Assembly (NCBI RefSeq): GCF_033115175.1
Contig: NC_084827.1
Coordinates: 126,565,701 to 126,629,700, forward strand
DNA: 64,000 bases
Direction: 5' to 3'
Origin: Lepus europaeus
Taxonomy: Eukaryota; Chordata; Mammalia; Lagomorpha; Leporidae
This document shows positions 36,146 to 48,239 of the stretch, one piece after another. Each line of letters begins with the position of its first letter. The stretch's first letter is position 1. The notes beneath the pieces are model-generated. The model saw nothing but the letters and a program-made list of their open reading frames with translations, had not been told where the DNA came from and ran no database searches. Both the position numbers and the translations under genes were made by a program.

Positions 36146-36457
36146 TTTTTTTTTTGATAGGCAGAGTGGATAGTGAGAGAGACAGAGAGAAAGGTCTTCC
36201 TTTGCCGTTGGTTCATCCTCCAATGGCCGCCGCTGCCAGCGCGCTGGCGCGCCGTGCTGATCTGAAGGCAGGAGTCAGGTGCTTCTCCTGGTCTCCCATG
36301 GGGTGCAGGGCCATCCTCCACTGTACTCCCTGGCCACAGCAGAGAGCTGGCCAGGAAGAGGGGCAACCGGGACAGAATCCGGTGCCCCAACCGGGACTAG
36401 AACCCAGGGTGCTGGTGCCGCAGGTGGAGGATTAGCCTATTGAGCCATGGCGCTGGC
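36146..36457 (-). mobile_element. C-SINE, type B, reverse orientation
   Basis: A T-run then 'gataggcagagtggatag' opens it and 'catggcgctggc' closes it. The exact 14-bp duplication 'tcatatatagtttt' lies at 36132-36145 and 36458-36471. A block around 'gggcccaag' is missing, so the copy is shorter than usual. Confidence 0.95.
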
Positions 36458-37407
36458 TCATATATAGTTTTAAGAACATAATGATGCTTCCTACCCTACC
36501 TGCCCTTCCTCCTTCATTTCTACCTTCTCTCTGTATTCCTTTCTTATTTTTAAAAATTTTCGTAATGGCATGCTTTCATGTCACTTTATAATCACAAGCT
36601 TAATCCTCCACTGAATAAAGAATTCAACAAGTAGTAAGTAGGAAAACTACTGTTCTTCAGTAGTATAGACAATGACTACAAACAATAATCAAATTTCAAA
36701 CTATCAATCTCACTCATATATTACATATTTTTGTATTCTATATATTAGTTACCACAAATCAGGAAGACATGATATTAATTTTTTTGGATTGGCTTATCTC
36801 ACTAAATACAATTAGTTGCCAATTTAATCCATTTTGTTGTAAAAGACAGGATTTCATTCTTTTTTATGGTGGAGTAGTATTTCATTTTCTTTGTAGAGAT
36901 CTTTCATGTCCTTGGTTAAATTTATACCAATGTATTTAAATTCTCTTTTTGCTACTGTGAATGGTACTGATTTTCATGTTCTTTCTCAGCCATGCCATTG
37001 TTTGTGTATGCAAATGCTATTCTGTGTTGATTTTATATCCTGAAATTTTACCAAACTCTCTTATGAGTTCCAATAATCTCTTGGTGGAGTCTTTTGGTTC
37101 CCTAATGTATATGATCATGTCTGAAACAGGGATAATTTGATTTCCTCCTTTCACATTGGATTTCCTTTACATATTTTTTCTTGCCTAATGGCTCCATCAA
37201 AAACTTCCAGAGATATATGGAATAGTAATGGTGAGAGTGGGCATCCTTTTCTGGTTCCAGATCTTAGTAGAAATGCTTCTAGCTTTTCATCATTCAATTT
37301 GATGCCAGCTGTGGGTTTGTCATACATTGGCTTGATTGTATTGAGGTATGTTCCTTCTATTTTCAAGTTGTTTAAGGGTATTTTTTCTTTTCATGAAAGG
37401 ATGTTAT

Positions 37408-37612
37408 CTTTTTAAAATATTTATTTATTTTTTTTGAAAGGCAGAGTTAGAGGCAGAGCCGGTGTGTGGGGGGGTAGTCTTCCATCCACTGATTCACTCT
37501 GCAATGGCTGGAGCTGGGCCCATCTGTAGCCAGAAGCCTGGAGCTTCTTTCCAGTCTCCCACATGGGTTCAGGGACTCAAGGACTTTACCTGCTGTGGCA
37601 CAACACTGGTCC
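37408..37612 (-). mobile_element. C-SINE, type A, internally deleted
   Basis: It begins 'ctttttaaaatatttattta' and ends 'cacaacactggtccc'. Roughly a third of the body is missing between 'aggactttacc' and the upstream block. The L1 target 'aggatgttat' is partly duplicated beyond it. Confidence 0.8.
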
Positions 37613-37681
37613 CAGGTTGTAGTATTTTATCCAATCCATTATCCGCATTTAATGAGGTAATTTTATGGTTTTTATTCTTTA

Positions 37682-38061
37682 TTTTTTTTATTTATTTTAT
37701 TTTTTAATTTATTTTTTATTTTTTATTTTTGACAGGCAGAGTGGACAGTGAGAGAGAGAGAGAGACAGAGAGAAAGGTCTTCCTTTTGCCGTTGGTTCAC
37801 CCTCCAATGGCCGCCGCGGTAGCGCGCTGCGGCCGGCGCACCGCGCTGTTCCGATGGCAGGAGCCAGGTGCTTCTCCTGGTCTCCCATGGGGTGCAGGGC
37901 CCAAGCACCTGGGCCATCCTCCACTGCACTCCCTGGCCACAGCAGAGAGCTGGCCTGGAAGAGGGGCAACCGGGACAGGATCAGTGCCCCGACCGGGACT
38001 AGAACCTGGTGTGCCGGCGCCGCAAGGCGGAGGATTAGCCTGTTGAGCCACGGCGCCGGCC
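37682..38061 (-). mobile_element. C-SINE, type B, reverse orientation, long T/A-rich tail
   Basis: It is preceded by a 50-bp (tttatt)n-like tail and 'gacaggcagagtggacag', and it ends 'cacggcgccggcc'. The exact 15-bp duplication 'ggtttttattcttta' lies at 37667-37681 and 38062-38076. The body is nearly consensus-like, so it is probably young. Confidence 0.95.
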
Positions 38062-38185
38062 GGTTTTTATTCTTTAATTTCTTAATGTGATGTAGCATAT
38101 TAATTGATTTGTATATGTTGAACCATCCCTGTATACCAGAGATAAATTCCACATGGTCCAGTTGAATTATCCTTTTGATGTGTTC

Positions 38186-39166
38186 AATTGATTTTATACA
38201 CATATGATTAACTCTGTGTTAAGTAAAGAGTTCAACATATAATATGAAAAAAAAAACCATGAAAAGACAAAAATCACCAAAACTGTTCCTTGACAGTCAA
38301 GACAAAAGCAGCTTAAGTCATCCCTTCTTGAAGTGTTGATTTCATTTTTACAGATTTCGTTTTAGGTGCTCTATTAGTTCTCACAGATCAGGGAGAACTT
38401 ATGGTATTTGTCTCTTTGGTACTGGCTTATTTCATTAAGTATGATGTTTTCCAGATTCATCCATTTTGTTGCAAATGACCAGATTTCATTTTTTCCCATT
38501 GTGTAGTATTCTATAGTGTACAAATCCAATAATTTCTTTATCCATACAGAAACTTCTCAATTTGATGTAGTCCCATTTATTAATTTTGGCTTTGACTTCC
38601 TATGCCTCTGGAGTCTTTTCTAAGTCTTTGCCTGTGCCAATGTCTTGCAGGGTTTCCCCAATGTTCTCTAATGATTTGATGGTGTCGGATCATAGATTTA
38701 GATCTTTAATTCACGTTGAGTGGATTTTGTTTAAGGTGTAAGGTAGGGGTCTTGCTTCATACTTCTGCATGTGGAAATCCAGTTTTTCCAGCACCATTTG
38801 TTGAATAGATTGTCCCTGCTCCAGAAATTGGTTTTAGATCCTTGATCAAATATAAATTGGTTGTAGATGTTTGGATTTATTTCTGGTGTTTCTATTCTGT
38901 TCCATTGGTCTATCCATCTGTTTCTGTACCAGTACCATGCTGTACCAGTACCATACTACTGCCCTGTAGTATGTCTTAAAATCTGGTATTGAGATGCTTT
39001 CGGCCTTGCTTTTGTTGTATCTGATTGCTTTAGCTATTTGAAGTCTCCTGTGCCTCCATATGAATTTCAGCATCATTTTTGTAGATCTGAGAAGAATGTC
39101 ATTGGTATTTTGATTGGTATCGCATTGAATCTGTAAATTGCTTTTGGAAGAATGGACATTTTGATG
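38186..39166 (-). mobile_element. L1 fragment inserted in the L1 at 36066-43982
   Basis: 3' UTR sequence without the L1 3' terminus or a tail starts at about 38186. Near 38544 it jumps to ORF2 C-terminal sequence and continues to about 39166. The host ORF2 block around 'gatgtgttc' (about 38157-38185) is repeated at 39167-39195 as an imperfect 29-bp duplication. It contains the 344-bp tract also found at 30024-30367. Confidence 0.6.
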
Positions 39167-40698
39167 TTCTGGGTGAATGATCTTTCTGATGTGTTTTTGG
39201 ATTTGATTGGCAGAATTTTGTTGAGGGTTTTTGCATCTATGTTCATCAGGAAATTGGTCTGTAATTCTCTTTCTATGTTGCATTTTTCAGGTTTAGGAAT
39301 TAAGACGATGCTGGCTTCATAGGAAGAATTTCAGAGGATTCCCTCCCTTTCAATTGTTTCAAATAGCTCAAGAAGAATTGGAGTTAGTTCTTCTTTAAAT
39401 GTCTGATAGAATTCAACAGTGAAGACATCTGTTCCTGGGCTTTTCTTTGTTGGGATGTTGTTATATTGATTCAATTTCTGTCTTGGTTATGGATCTGTTT
39501 AGGTTTTCTGTGTCTTCATGGTTCAAGTTAGGTAGGTTGTATGTGTCCAGGCATCTCTCCATTTCTTCTAGGTTTCCCAGTTTGTTGGGATACAGTAATT
39601 TCTGATGATTCTTTTTATTTCTATGGTGTCGTTACATTTCCTTTTTCATATCCAATTTATTAATTTTGGGTTTTCTCTCTCTTCTTTTTTGGTTAGTTGG
39701 GGCAATGGTGTGTCAGTTTTTTTTTATTTTTTCAAAAAACCTTGTCTTCATTTTGCTGATCTTTTGTAATGGTTTTTTTTTTTTTGGATTCAATATTGTT
39801 GATTTCTTCTCTAAATTATTTCTTTTCACCTGCTAGTTTTGGGTTTGGTTTGCTGTTGTTTTTATAGATCCTTGAGATGCATTGATAGCTCATTCATTTA
39901 GTGCCTTTCCAATTCTTGATGTAGGCACCAAATTCTATAACCTTTCCTCTTATCAGTGCTGTATCCCATAAGTTTTGATATGTTGTGTTGTCATCTTCAT
40001 TTGTTTCCAGACATTTTTCATTTCTCTTTGGATTTCTTCTATGACTTATTGTTCACTCAGGAGCATGTTGTTCAGTCTCATGTGTTTCATATGTTCTAGA
40101 CATTCTTGAGTTGCTGATTTCCAGCTTTACTCCATTGTGGTCTGAGAAGATGCATGGTGTGATTTCAGTTTTTTTGAATTTGCTGAGACTTGCTTTATGG
40201 CCTATTGTATGGTCAATCCTAGAGAAAGTTCCATGTGTTGGTGAGAAGAATGTGTATTCTGCAACTGTGGGCTGAAAAGTTCTTTAGATATCAGTTAGGT
40301 CCATTTGGTCTATAGGATTGATTAAATCTGCTCTCCTTGATGATTTTGTGTCTGTTTGATCTGTCCATTGTTGAACGTGGGGTATTGAAGTCCCACATTA
40401 CTATCATATTGGAGTCTATATCTCCCTTTAGAAACATTAACATTTCTTTTAAATAGCAGGTGCCTTGTTATTTGGTGCATTTATGTTTATAATAGTTATT
40501 TCTTCCTGTTGAATTGATCCCTTAATCATTACATAGTGCTTTGCTTTGTCTCTTTTAACAATTTTTGTGTTAAAGTCTACTTTGTCTCATATTAGGATGG
40601 CCATACTAGCTCTTTTTTGGTTTATGTTAGCATGGACTATCTTTTTTCATCCTTTCACTTTCAGTCTGCATGCAGCTTACTGGTGAGATGTGTTTCTT

Positions 40699-41394
40699 GT
40701 ATTTTTTAAAAAATATTTATTTATTTATTTGACAGGCCGGCGCTGTGGCTTAACAGGCTAATCCTCCGCCTTGCGGCACCAGCACACCGAGTTCTAGTCC
40801 TGGTTGGGGCGCCAGATTCTATCCCGGTTGCCCCTCTTCCAGGCCAGCTCTCTGCTATGGCCCGGGAAGGCAGTGGAGGATGGCCCAAGTCCTTGGTCCC
40901 TGCACCCGCATGGGAGACCAGGAGAAGCACCTGGCTCCTGGCTTCGGATCAGTGAGATGCGCCAGCCGCAGCGGTCATCGGAAGGTGAACCAGCGGCAAA
41001 AAGGAAGACCTTTCTCTCTGTCTCTCTCTCTCACTATCCACTCTGCCTGTCAAAAAAAAAAAAAAGATTTATTTATTTATTTGAAAGTCAGAGTTACACA
41101 GAGAGAGAGAGGAGAGGCAGAGACAGAGAGAGAGGTCTTCCATATGATGGTTCACTCCTCAACTGGCTGCAACGGCTGGAAATGCGCTGATCCAAAGCCA
41201 GGAGCCAAGAGCTTCTTCTGGGTCTCCCATGTGGGTGCAGGGACCCAAGGACTTGGGCTATCATCTACTGCTTTCCCAGGCCATATCAGAGAGATGGATT
41301 GGAGGTGGAGCAGCCAGGTCTTGAACTGGTGTCCATGTGGGGTGCTGGCACTTCACACTAGAGTGTTAACCTGTTGTGCCACAGTGCCGTCCCC
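40699..41394 (-). mobile_element. C-SINE, type A, reverse orientation, split by another SINE
   Basis: Outer element: tail part 40699-40732, body 41067-41394, ending 'acagtgccgtcccc'. The exact 14-bp duplication 'gagatgtgtttctt' lies in the L1 at 40685-40698 and 41395-41408. A plus-strand type B SINE landed in its tail. Confidence 0.95.
40733..41066 (+). mobile_element. C-SINE, type B, plus orientation, nested in the tail of another SINE
   Basis: It starts 'caggccggcgctgtggctta' and ends 'ctctgcctgtc' plus an A-run. The 18-bp duplication 'atttatttatttatttga' flanks it exactly (40715-40732 and 41067-41084), giving three insertion levels: L1, type A SINE, type B SINE. Confidence 0.95.
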
Positions 41395-42410
41395 GAGATG
41401 TGTTTCTTTTAGGCAGAAAATAGATGGGTTATGTTTTTTAATCCATTCAGCCAGTCTGTGTCTTTTAACTGGAGAGTTGAGACCATTTACATTCAAGGTG
41501 ACTATTGATAAGTGACGATGTGGGCCTGCCACTTTTCCAAAAATATTCCTATTTTGTACTTTGAGTTTCCTTTGAACTTTTGCTGAGAGATTTTCTTCTT
41601 TACCTTCTTTCGTATTGATGACCATGTTTCTAAGAATCTGTGTGCAGCACATCCTTAAGCATCTTTTGTAGGGCTGGACAAGTGGTGACATTTTCTTTCA
41701 ATTTCTGTTTGTTATTGAAAGTTTTTGTTTCACCTTGATTCATAAATGAGAGCTTTGCTGGGTGCGGTATTCTGGATTGATAGTTTTTTTCTCTTAAGAC
41801 TTGGAATATATCTCGCCATTCTCTCCTAGCCTGTAGGGTTTCTGATGAGAATTTGCTATAAGTCTAATTGAAGATCCTCTGAAAGTAATCTGGTGTTTCT
41901 CTTGTGCACATTTTAGAATCTTTTCTTTATATTTTACTGTGGTGAGTTTGTTGTGGTGAAGGTCTTTCTGTCATGTCTATTAGGAGTTCTATTTGCTTCC
42001 TATATTTGGATGTCCCTTTCTTTCTCCAAATTAGGGAAGTTTTCTGTTATTATTTCACTGAAAAGGCTTTCTAATCCTTTCTCTGTTCCACACCTTCAGG
42101 AACTCTTAGAACCCGTATGTTGGGTAATTTGATATTATCCTGTAGATTCCCATCAGTGTTTTTTAGTTTTCTAATTTCCTCTTCTTGTTTTTGGTCTATG
42201 ATTTCCTGTGCTTTGACGTCTAAGTCAAATATTGTTTATTCTGCTTCACTGATTCCATTTTTAAGGCTTTCCACTGCATTTTAATTTGTTTTATTTTATT
42301 TTTTTTCATTTTTATGTCTCTTTAATATCTCAATTTTATAGGAGAAATTTTATTTCATGTCTTGTATGGATTTCAGTAGTTCATGCATTTGCTTCTGATT
42401 ACTTCAATTT
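41353..42410 (-). pseudogene. L1 ORF1-ORF2 junction and ORF1 remains
   Basis: At 41410-41691 the minus strand encodes the ORF2 start region ('MVINTKEGKEENLS', 'FGKVAGPHRHLSIVTLN', 'GLNSPVKRHRLAEWI'). Beyond it (41700-42410) lies ORF1 sequence antisense with several stops. The region parallels 17690-21117 of the younger L1, with scattered substitutions. Confidence 0.8.
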
Positions 42411-42416
42411 AATCTT

Positions 42417-42746
42417 TTTTTAAAAAGATTTATTTATTTATTTGAAAGTCAGAGTTACCCAGTGAGAGGAGAGACGGTGGGGGGGTGTCTTCCATCTGAT
42501 GGTTTACTCCCCAGATGGCTGCAATGGCTGGAGCTGTGCCAATCCAAAGCCAGGAGCCAGGAACTTCTTCCTAGTCTCCCACATGGGTGCAGGGGTCCAA
42601 GGGCTTGGGCCATCTTCTACTGCTTTCCCAGGCCATAGCAGAGAGCTGGATCAGAAGTGGAGCAGCCAAGTCTCGAACCGGCACCTGTATGGAATGCTGG
42701 TGCTTCAGGCCAGGGCGTTAACCCACTGTGCCACAGTGCTGGCCCC
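42417..42746 (-). mobile_element. C-SINE, type A, reverse orientation
   Basis: It starts 'ttttaaaaagatttatttat' and ends 'cagtgctggcccc'. The exact 13-bp duplication 'tcaatttaatctt' lies at 42404-42416 and 42747-42759. Confidence 0.95.
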
Positions 42747-42929
42747 TCAATTTAATCTTATGATCAGTTTTTAAAATTCTATTTCTTGCATTTCTTCCAT
42801 CTCATCATCTTCACAATCTAGTATTCAAGTGTTGTGTTCTTTTGGGGATGTCATGTTGTCTTCCTTATTCTTGTTTCTTGAATTGGTGAATTTGTTGTCT
42901 CGCATTTGTGGAGATACTCATTGGCTTCT

Positions 42930-42978
42930 TTCTTTCTTTCTTCCTTTCTTTCTTTCTTTCTTTCTTTTTTTTTTTTCT
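42930..42978. repeat. (cttt)n microsatellite in L1 5' UTR
   Basis: About ten tetranucleotide units plus a T-run. Confidence 0.9.
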
Positions 42979-43982
42979 CTCGTGGCTTTTATCTTTGTTC
43001 TATGGCTCTGTAGATATGAGGAATGTCTGCTTTCAGTGAATATCTAGAGACTTGTATTGATTGTGGCCAGGAAGCTCTGTTCAGTTCTCCAGGGTGAACG
43101 GTGTGTCAATTTTGGCATGGTAAATCTCCTTTATTATTATTTTTTTTAATCAGAAGGGAAGTTTATTCTGCTTACCTGAGCATTTCTCCTCAAAGGAGAC
43201 CTGTGCCTGTGCCCTAGGCCAGGTTGGTATAATATTTGTCCACTCTGCCCCAAGGACCACACAAGGGATTTGTGCAGTCCTCAGTATAAGCTCAGATTCT
43301 CCAGCAATGTCCCTCACTAGGTAACCAGGAAGCCTTGAGCATGTGGAGTCTCCCACGGTAACTGCCCGAAGTCCCAGCCACACTGAGAGTCCTCCCACAC
43401 AGCCTCATTTCTTTTCACAGTCCCAGCACACAAGCCTCCCTTAGTCACAAACTCCCAGCCCCCTGTTAGTTTTCCCTACCAGAGTCAGATGTCTCCACTT
43501 GGGTGGTTGCTGGGTGCGGACATGTGCTGGTGCAGCTGCTATATATGTCCAAAATGGCACTTCATCTATTGGCTTGTTACAGGATGCAGTTGTGAAGTGA
43601 TCGGGGAGAGAGAAGCGTGTTCCTACTTTTTTTTTTCCTCCTCTAGTTTGGCAGGTACACTATCCCCCTTGGGCCTCCTAGATGAGTTCCCTCTATGCTC
43701 TTCCTGCAATTTTAGCACCAGTGGCTTAGGCTGCTATAGTCTGGTCTCACCTCACTTTCCAAAACTTGTGCATAGGCTCTTGGCTGCTGGAGTCTTGAGT
43801 TGTGGACATTCTTGCCCTCCACGTAAGTCCACCAATGTACCTCTAATTTGCATGGAGTTTCCTCTGCTGTTTTTTTCTCTAACTCTTCCCTGAGACTGTG
43901 TACTCTTCACTTTTTAAAAACTATCTTCTCCTACCCTAGAACAGTAAGCTCCCTCCCTACTCCATCATCTTGGAACTTCACC
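42979..43982 (-). promoter_or_regulatory. L1 5' UTR (promoter region) of the element at 36066
   Basis: About 1 kb of higher-GC L1 leader ends at a CAAGATG motif (minus strand, complement 'catcttgg' near 43966). Mammalian L1 5' UTRs hold the internal sense promoter, and YY1 binds this terminal motif. Activity cannot be judged here. Confidence 0.6.
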
Positions 43983-43984
43983 GT

Positions 43985-45472
43985 CATTGTCTTTCATTTC
44001 CAGGAAATTTTAATTTATTTCAGGAGAATGTTGTTCAGTCTTCATGTGCTTACATATTTTCTAGAGATTCTTAGGTTGTTAATTTTCTCCTTCATTCCAT
44101 TATTGTCACATAAGATACACGGCATAATTTCATTTTTTTTGAATTTGCTGAGACTTGCTTTATGGTCTAATGTATAGGCTATCCTAGAAAATCTTCCATG
44201 CAGTGATGAAAAGCATGTGTATTCTGCAACTGGGGGATGAAAAGTTCTGTAGATAACATTTAGGTCCATTTGAAACATAGTATTGATTAGCTCTGTTATT
44301 TCTTTGTTGATTTTCTGTCTAATTGATCTACCCATTGATGAAAGTGGGGTGTTAAAGTCCCCCATTATTACTGTATTGGAGTCTATGTCTCCTTTTAGAT
44401 CCATTAATATTTGCTTTTACTAGCCAGGCGTCCTGTCATTGGGTGCATATACGTTCATTACAGTCACATCTTCCTGTTGAATTGATCCCTTAGTCATTAC
44501 ATAGTGCCCTTCTTTATCTCTTTTAGCAGTTTTTGTTTTAAAGTCCATTTTGTCTTATATTAGGATGGCTACATCTTTACTTTTCTGATTTCCATTAGCA
44601 TGCAATATCTCTTTCTTATCTTTCACTTTAAGTCTGGGTGTATGTTCATTGATTATGTTTGTTTCTTGTCAGCAGCAAACAGATGGATCTTGTTTTTTAA
44701 TCCATTCATCCAGTCTGCAATCTGGTAATCTGGTGTTTCTGTTGTGCACACTTTGGGATCTTTTTAAAAATGTTTTGCTCTTGAAAGTTTGACTACAATG
44801 AGCTTGCCCCATTTACAGAGAGCAGAATTGTTTCCAGAGCCAGATGTCAGTGGGTGCTTCGCCTTGGCAGTTTGAGTCCCAGAGCCTATGATAGGTTGAG
44901 AGGATAGGGCCCCTCACAACCTTAACTGGGTGTGCAGCCCCTCTCAACCCTCTCAGCCAAACTCAAAGGCAGTGGGAAACGCAGAATTTCCCGTCTGGTA
45001 AAATTCCCCGTTCGTGCATGCTCGAGGCTCTACTGCTTTCAGTATGGTGCATTCTTCCCGCTGGTTGCCAGGCACCCTTGTGGAGGGGATGGGAGAAAGA
45101 AATATGCTTTTCCCTTGCTGCATTATATGGGTCCCCTGCTTGCTACTAGGATTCAAAGTCAGTGCGGTCTGCAATGATCTCTCTTATGCAATATCACTGT
45201 ACCATGGGCTGCTGCAGTCTGCCCTCACCTAGCTCCTATATGCTGGCATCTCCTCCCAGCCCCAAGCTGTGAGAGTCTTGTGTGGTGTCCCCACTCACTG
45301 CTGCACATCTGCTCTTTCCACTCTGTTCCATGGTGTCCCTCTCCTTTTTGTAGAATTTCCACTGAAAACTCTCCAGCTCCTCCCTAGGAATACACTTCCT
45401 TTGCTTTTCTTGTGCTTCCTTTCACTCATCAAAATCAGCATGTTTTTTCCCTATTCAGCTATCTTGGAATCT
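43985..45472 (-). mobile_element. 5'-end-containing, 3'-less L1 fragment
   Basis: Minus strand. It begins within the ORF2 endonuclease/linker region (44042-44404: 'IMGDFNTPLSSM', 'SRIAYTLDH'). Near 44716 it jumps to ORF1-type sequence and continues into a 5' UTR that ends at 'gattccaagatagctgaata' (minus strand, near 45465). ORF2's RT and the 3' end are absent. Confidence 0.65.
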
Positions 45473-45483
45473 CCCTTTTGTTT

Positions 45484-45772
45484 TTAATTTATTTGAAAGT
45501 CAGAAGTACACACAAAGAGGGAGAGACAGAGATGTTCCATCTACTGGTTCAATCCCCAGATGACTGCAGTGACTGGGGCTGGACCAGGCTTAAGCCAGAA
45601 GCCAAAGCTTCTTCCTGGTCTCCCCTGTGGGTATCAGGGGTCCAAGTACTTGGGCCATCCCTTGCTGTTTTGCCCAGCCCATTAGCAGGGAGCTGGACCA
45701 GAAGTGGAGCAGCCAGGACACAAACTGGAACTCTATAGGATGCTCGCATTGCAGGAGGCACCAGGCCCCTAG
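45484..45772 (-). mobile_element. Old C-SINE, type A, reverse orientation
   Basis: It starts 'tttttaatttatttgaaagt' and ends 'aggcaccaggcccc'. It separates two L1 fragments that both end in 5' UTR. Confidence 0.8.
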
Positions 45773-48195
45773 CTCATTTTTTATTTCCATTAGCATGCAC
45801 TATCTTTTTTCATCCTTTCACTTTCAGTCTTTGTGTATCTTTGTTGATGAGATTTTTCCTGTAAGCTGCATATAGATATCTTTTCATTGGAGAATTTACA
45901 TTCAAGATTATTGTGGTTAAGTAATGACTTGGCTCTGCCATTTTCCTCTAAATATTCCTATTTTTTGTTTTAGATCTCCTTTGTACTTTTTCAAGGAGGT
46001 TTTTTGCCTTTATGTTCTTTCATGATGCTTAGTATTTTTCTGTGTTTTGTTTCTGTGTGTAGCATATCCTTAAGTGTTATTTGTAAGGCTGATTGGGTGG
46101 TGACAAATTGTTTCAGGTTTGTTTGTTTTTTTTGTTTGTTTGTTTATTTTGTTTTGGAGGGTCTTTACTTCACCTTGATGAATAAATGAGATCTTTGCAG
46201 TTGACAGTTTTCTAGGTTGACAATTTTTTTTTCTCTTAGGACTTAGACTGTGTCTCTCCATTTTCTCCTAATATGTAGAGTTTCTGATGATAAATCTACT
46301 GTCATTCTATTTGGAATATTTTAAAGCTAACATGGCATTTATCTCTTGCACATTTTAGGCTCTTTTTCCATTTTATTTTTGAAAGTTTGATGATAATGTG
46401 TTTTGTTAAAGATCTTTTCTAATAATGTCTATGTACTTTGGGCCTGTATGCACTTCTTGTTTTTGTGTGTTTGTGTCTTTCTCCAAATTAGGGAAATTTT
46501 CTGCTGTTATTTCACTGAAGTTTTCTAACCCATTCTTTTTTTCTGTACCTTCAGGAACTTGTAAGACACATATATTTATTCATTTGGTGGTACCCCATAG
46601 ATCTCAAACACTGGTTTTGATTTTTCTCATTTTTTCTTTTTCTTTTTTGTCTGACTGAGATGTTTCCAATGATTTGTCTTTTAGCTTACTGAGTATGTTG
46701 TTAAGGCTTTCCACTGTATTTGTTATTTGACACATTGTGTTCTTCATTTCTAACATTTCAGCTTGATTTGCCTTTAAAATATCTTTCTCACAGCAAAATA
46801 TCTCACCCATATCATCTACTGGTTTTTTAAACTCATGTATTTTCTTCTCTGTGTTTTTGAGTAATCTTGTGACCATTCTTTTGAATTACTTTTCAGCATT
46901 ACATCAATCTCCTTGTCTTTACAGTCTAATATTGAGTTTGGTTGTGTTCCTCTTGTGGCATTATATTATCTTCCTTGTTCATGTTTCTTGTATTTTTACA
47001 TTTGTTTTTAATGCATATGGACAAACACTTGTTGATATCTTCACTGAAGGCTTTGTTCTTTGAAATATTATTCAATGGCTTAGTTGAATGCCTGCTTCTT
47101 CAGCAGATATCCAGAGGTGTGCACTTGGTGGGGCCAAGGAGCTCTGGCCAGAGCTCGAGAGTGGGGCAGGGGTCCAGAATGACACCCAAGTTGGGCTTGG
47201 ATCTCTTCTATAGTCAGCAGGTGGAGTGTATGATCATGTTGGTTGGCTTGCTCCTAACACCAGTCTTTCTTTGCCAAGGTGAACCAACTGCCAAGGATGA
47301 GCTCACAGTGTCTGCATATCCCATCCATTCAAGAATGTGAACTACACAAAGGATCTATGTGTTCTGTAGTATGAGCATGGAGCTCTCTGCAATGACCCTC
47401 CCCAGCACCCAGGTAGTTCCAAACTTCTGGAATTGAACCCAGTGATTGCCCACCCTGCCAACCCTGACACCCTTCTCAGTTTCCTGGCCTATCACACAGC
47501 CATGGGATTCCCAAAGCCACAGGGTTCAGGGATCTATTCCTTGCCCTGTTAGCCTCTATATCCATGGGGAAAGCTGCCCCATTCCCAGAGCAAGCCACCC
47601 TGCTCAACAGAGGTTGGTTGTGGTGGTGGACTGGAGTGATCCTTTCATGGAACTATGTGGGTGCCCTGCTTCCCCGCCAACTCTGCAGGCTGGACTCAAA
47701 GTCAGTGGGTCCACAGATTTCTTCCTCTGACAAAATCCACTAGTGGCATGCAGGCCACAGCAGCCTTCACTCACCTTCCCTCTCGGTTGCTAGATGCCTT
47801 GGTGAGGGAAAGGGAGATGTGCCCTCCTTCAAGGGATTAGGTGGGCAACCTGACTCCCACTAGCTCTTCAGGCCAGACTTAAAATAGGTGGATGCTGCAA
47901 GATTCTTCCTCAGACAGGATCATCAGTGGTGTTTGGGCTGCTGTAGATTCCTCTCACCTTGGTCTGAGAAGATGGTGTTCTCACTGGCTGTGGAAATCAC
48001 TGGTGGCATCCTGCCAGTTGCTGTGTGATTGTACAGTCTTCATCTCTCTACTGAGAGTTTCTTCCTTCTGTAGACTTTCCACTGAGAGCTTCCCTCTAAC
48101 TGTCCCTGAGGAAAAAGTTTCCTCCCTGTTCTTCTAGTTTGTTTCCATGGTCAAAATCAGTTCCACTTTTCCCCATTCAGCCTTCTTGGATCTCT
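45773..48195 (-). mobile_element. Second 5'-end-containing, 3'-less L1 fragment
   Basis: Minus strand. It begins near the ORF2 start (45780-46060), then ORF1 follows: the C-terminal part at 46070-46261 reads 'SLSPKRKKNCQPRKLS', and the coiled coil at 46604-46876 reads 'NTVESLNNILSKLKDK'. A long 5' UTR (about 47060-48195) ends at 'gatccaagaaggctgaatgg' on the minus strand. Nothing downstream of the first part of ORF2 remains. Confidence 0.7.
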
Positions 48196-48239
48196 CTAGA
48201 CATTCACTTTTACCTTTTATCCAGGAAGAGTATCAACAT

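Larger units (their letters stand above)
36066..43982 (-). mobile_element. Long L1 with 3' and 5' ends, heavily interrupted
   Basis: The minus-strand 3' UTR starts at 36066. A deletion joins 3' UTR to ORF2 near 36887. RT sequence continues (37150-37366: '[16 protein letters not shown]' reads on the minus strand), and ORF2 resumes after an inserted L1 fragment (38186-39166) and runs to about 41690. ORF1 lies at about 41760-42410 and the 5' UTR at 42747-43982. The 5' terminus on the minus strand reads 'gttccaagatgatggagtag', a CAAGATG-type L1 start. SINEs sit at 36146, 37408, 37682, 40699 and 42417. Confidence 0.75.

Noticed and set aside
40880-41515. A 211-codon plus-strand open frame
   Set aside because: It runs through a type B SINE, the tail and body of a type A SINE and then L1 antisense. 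It is an accidental reading of repeats, not a gene.
43489-43893. A 134-codon plus-strand frame
   Set aside because: It is antisense to an L1 5' UTR and has no match to a known antisense L1 product. Nothing supports translation.
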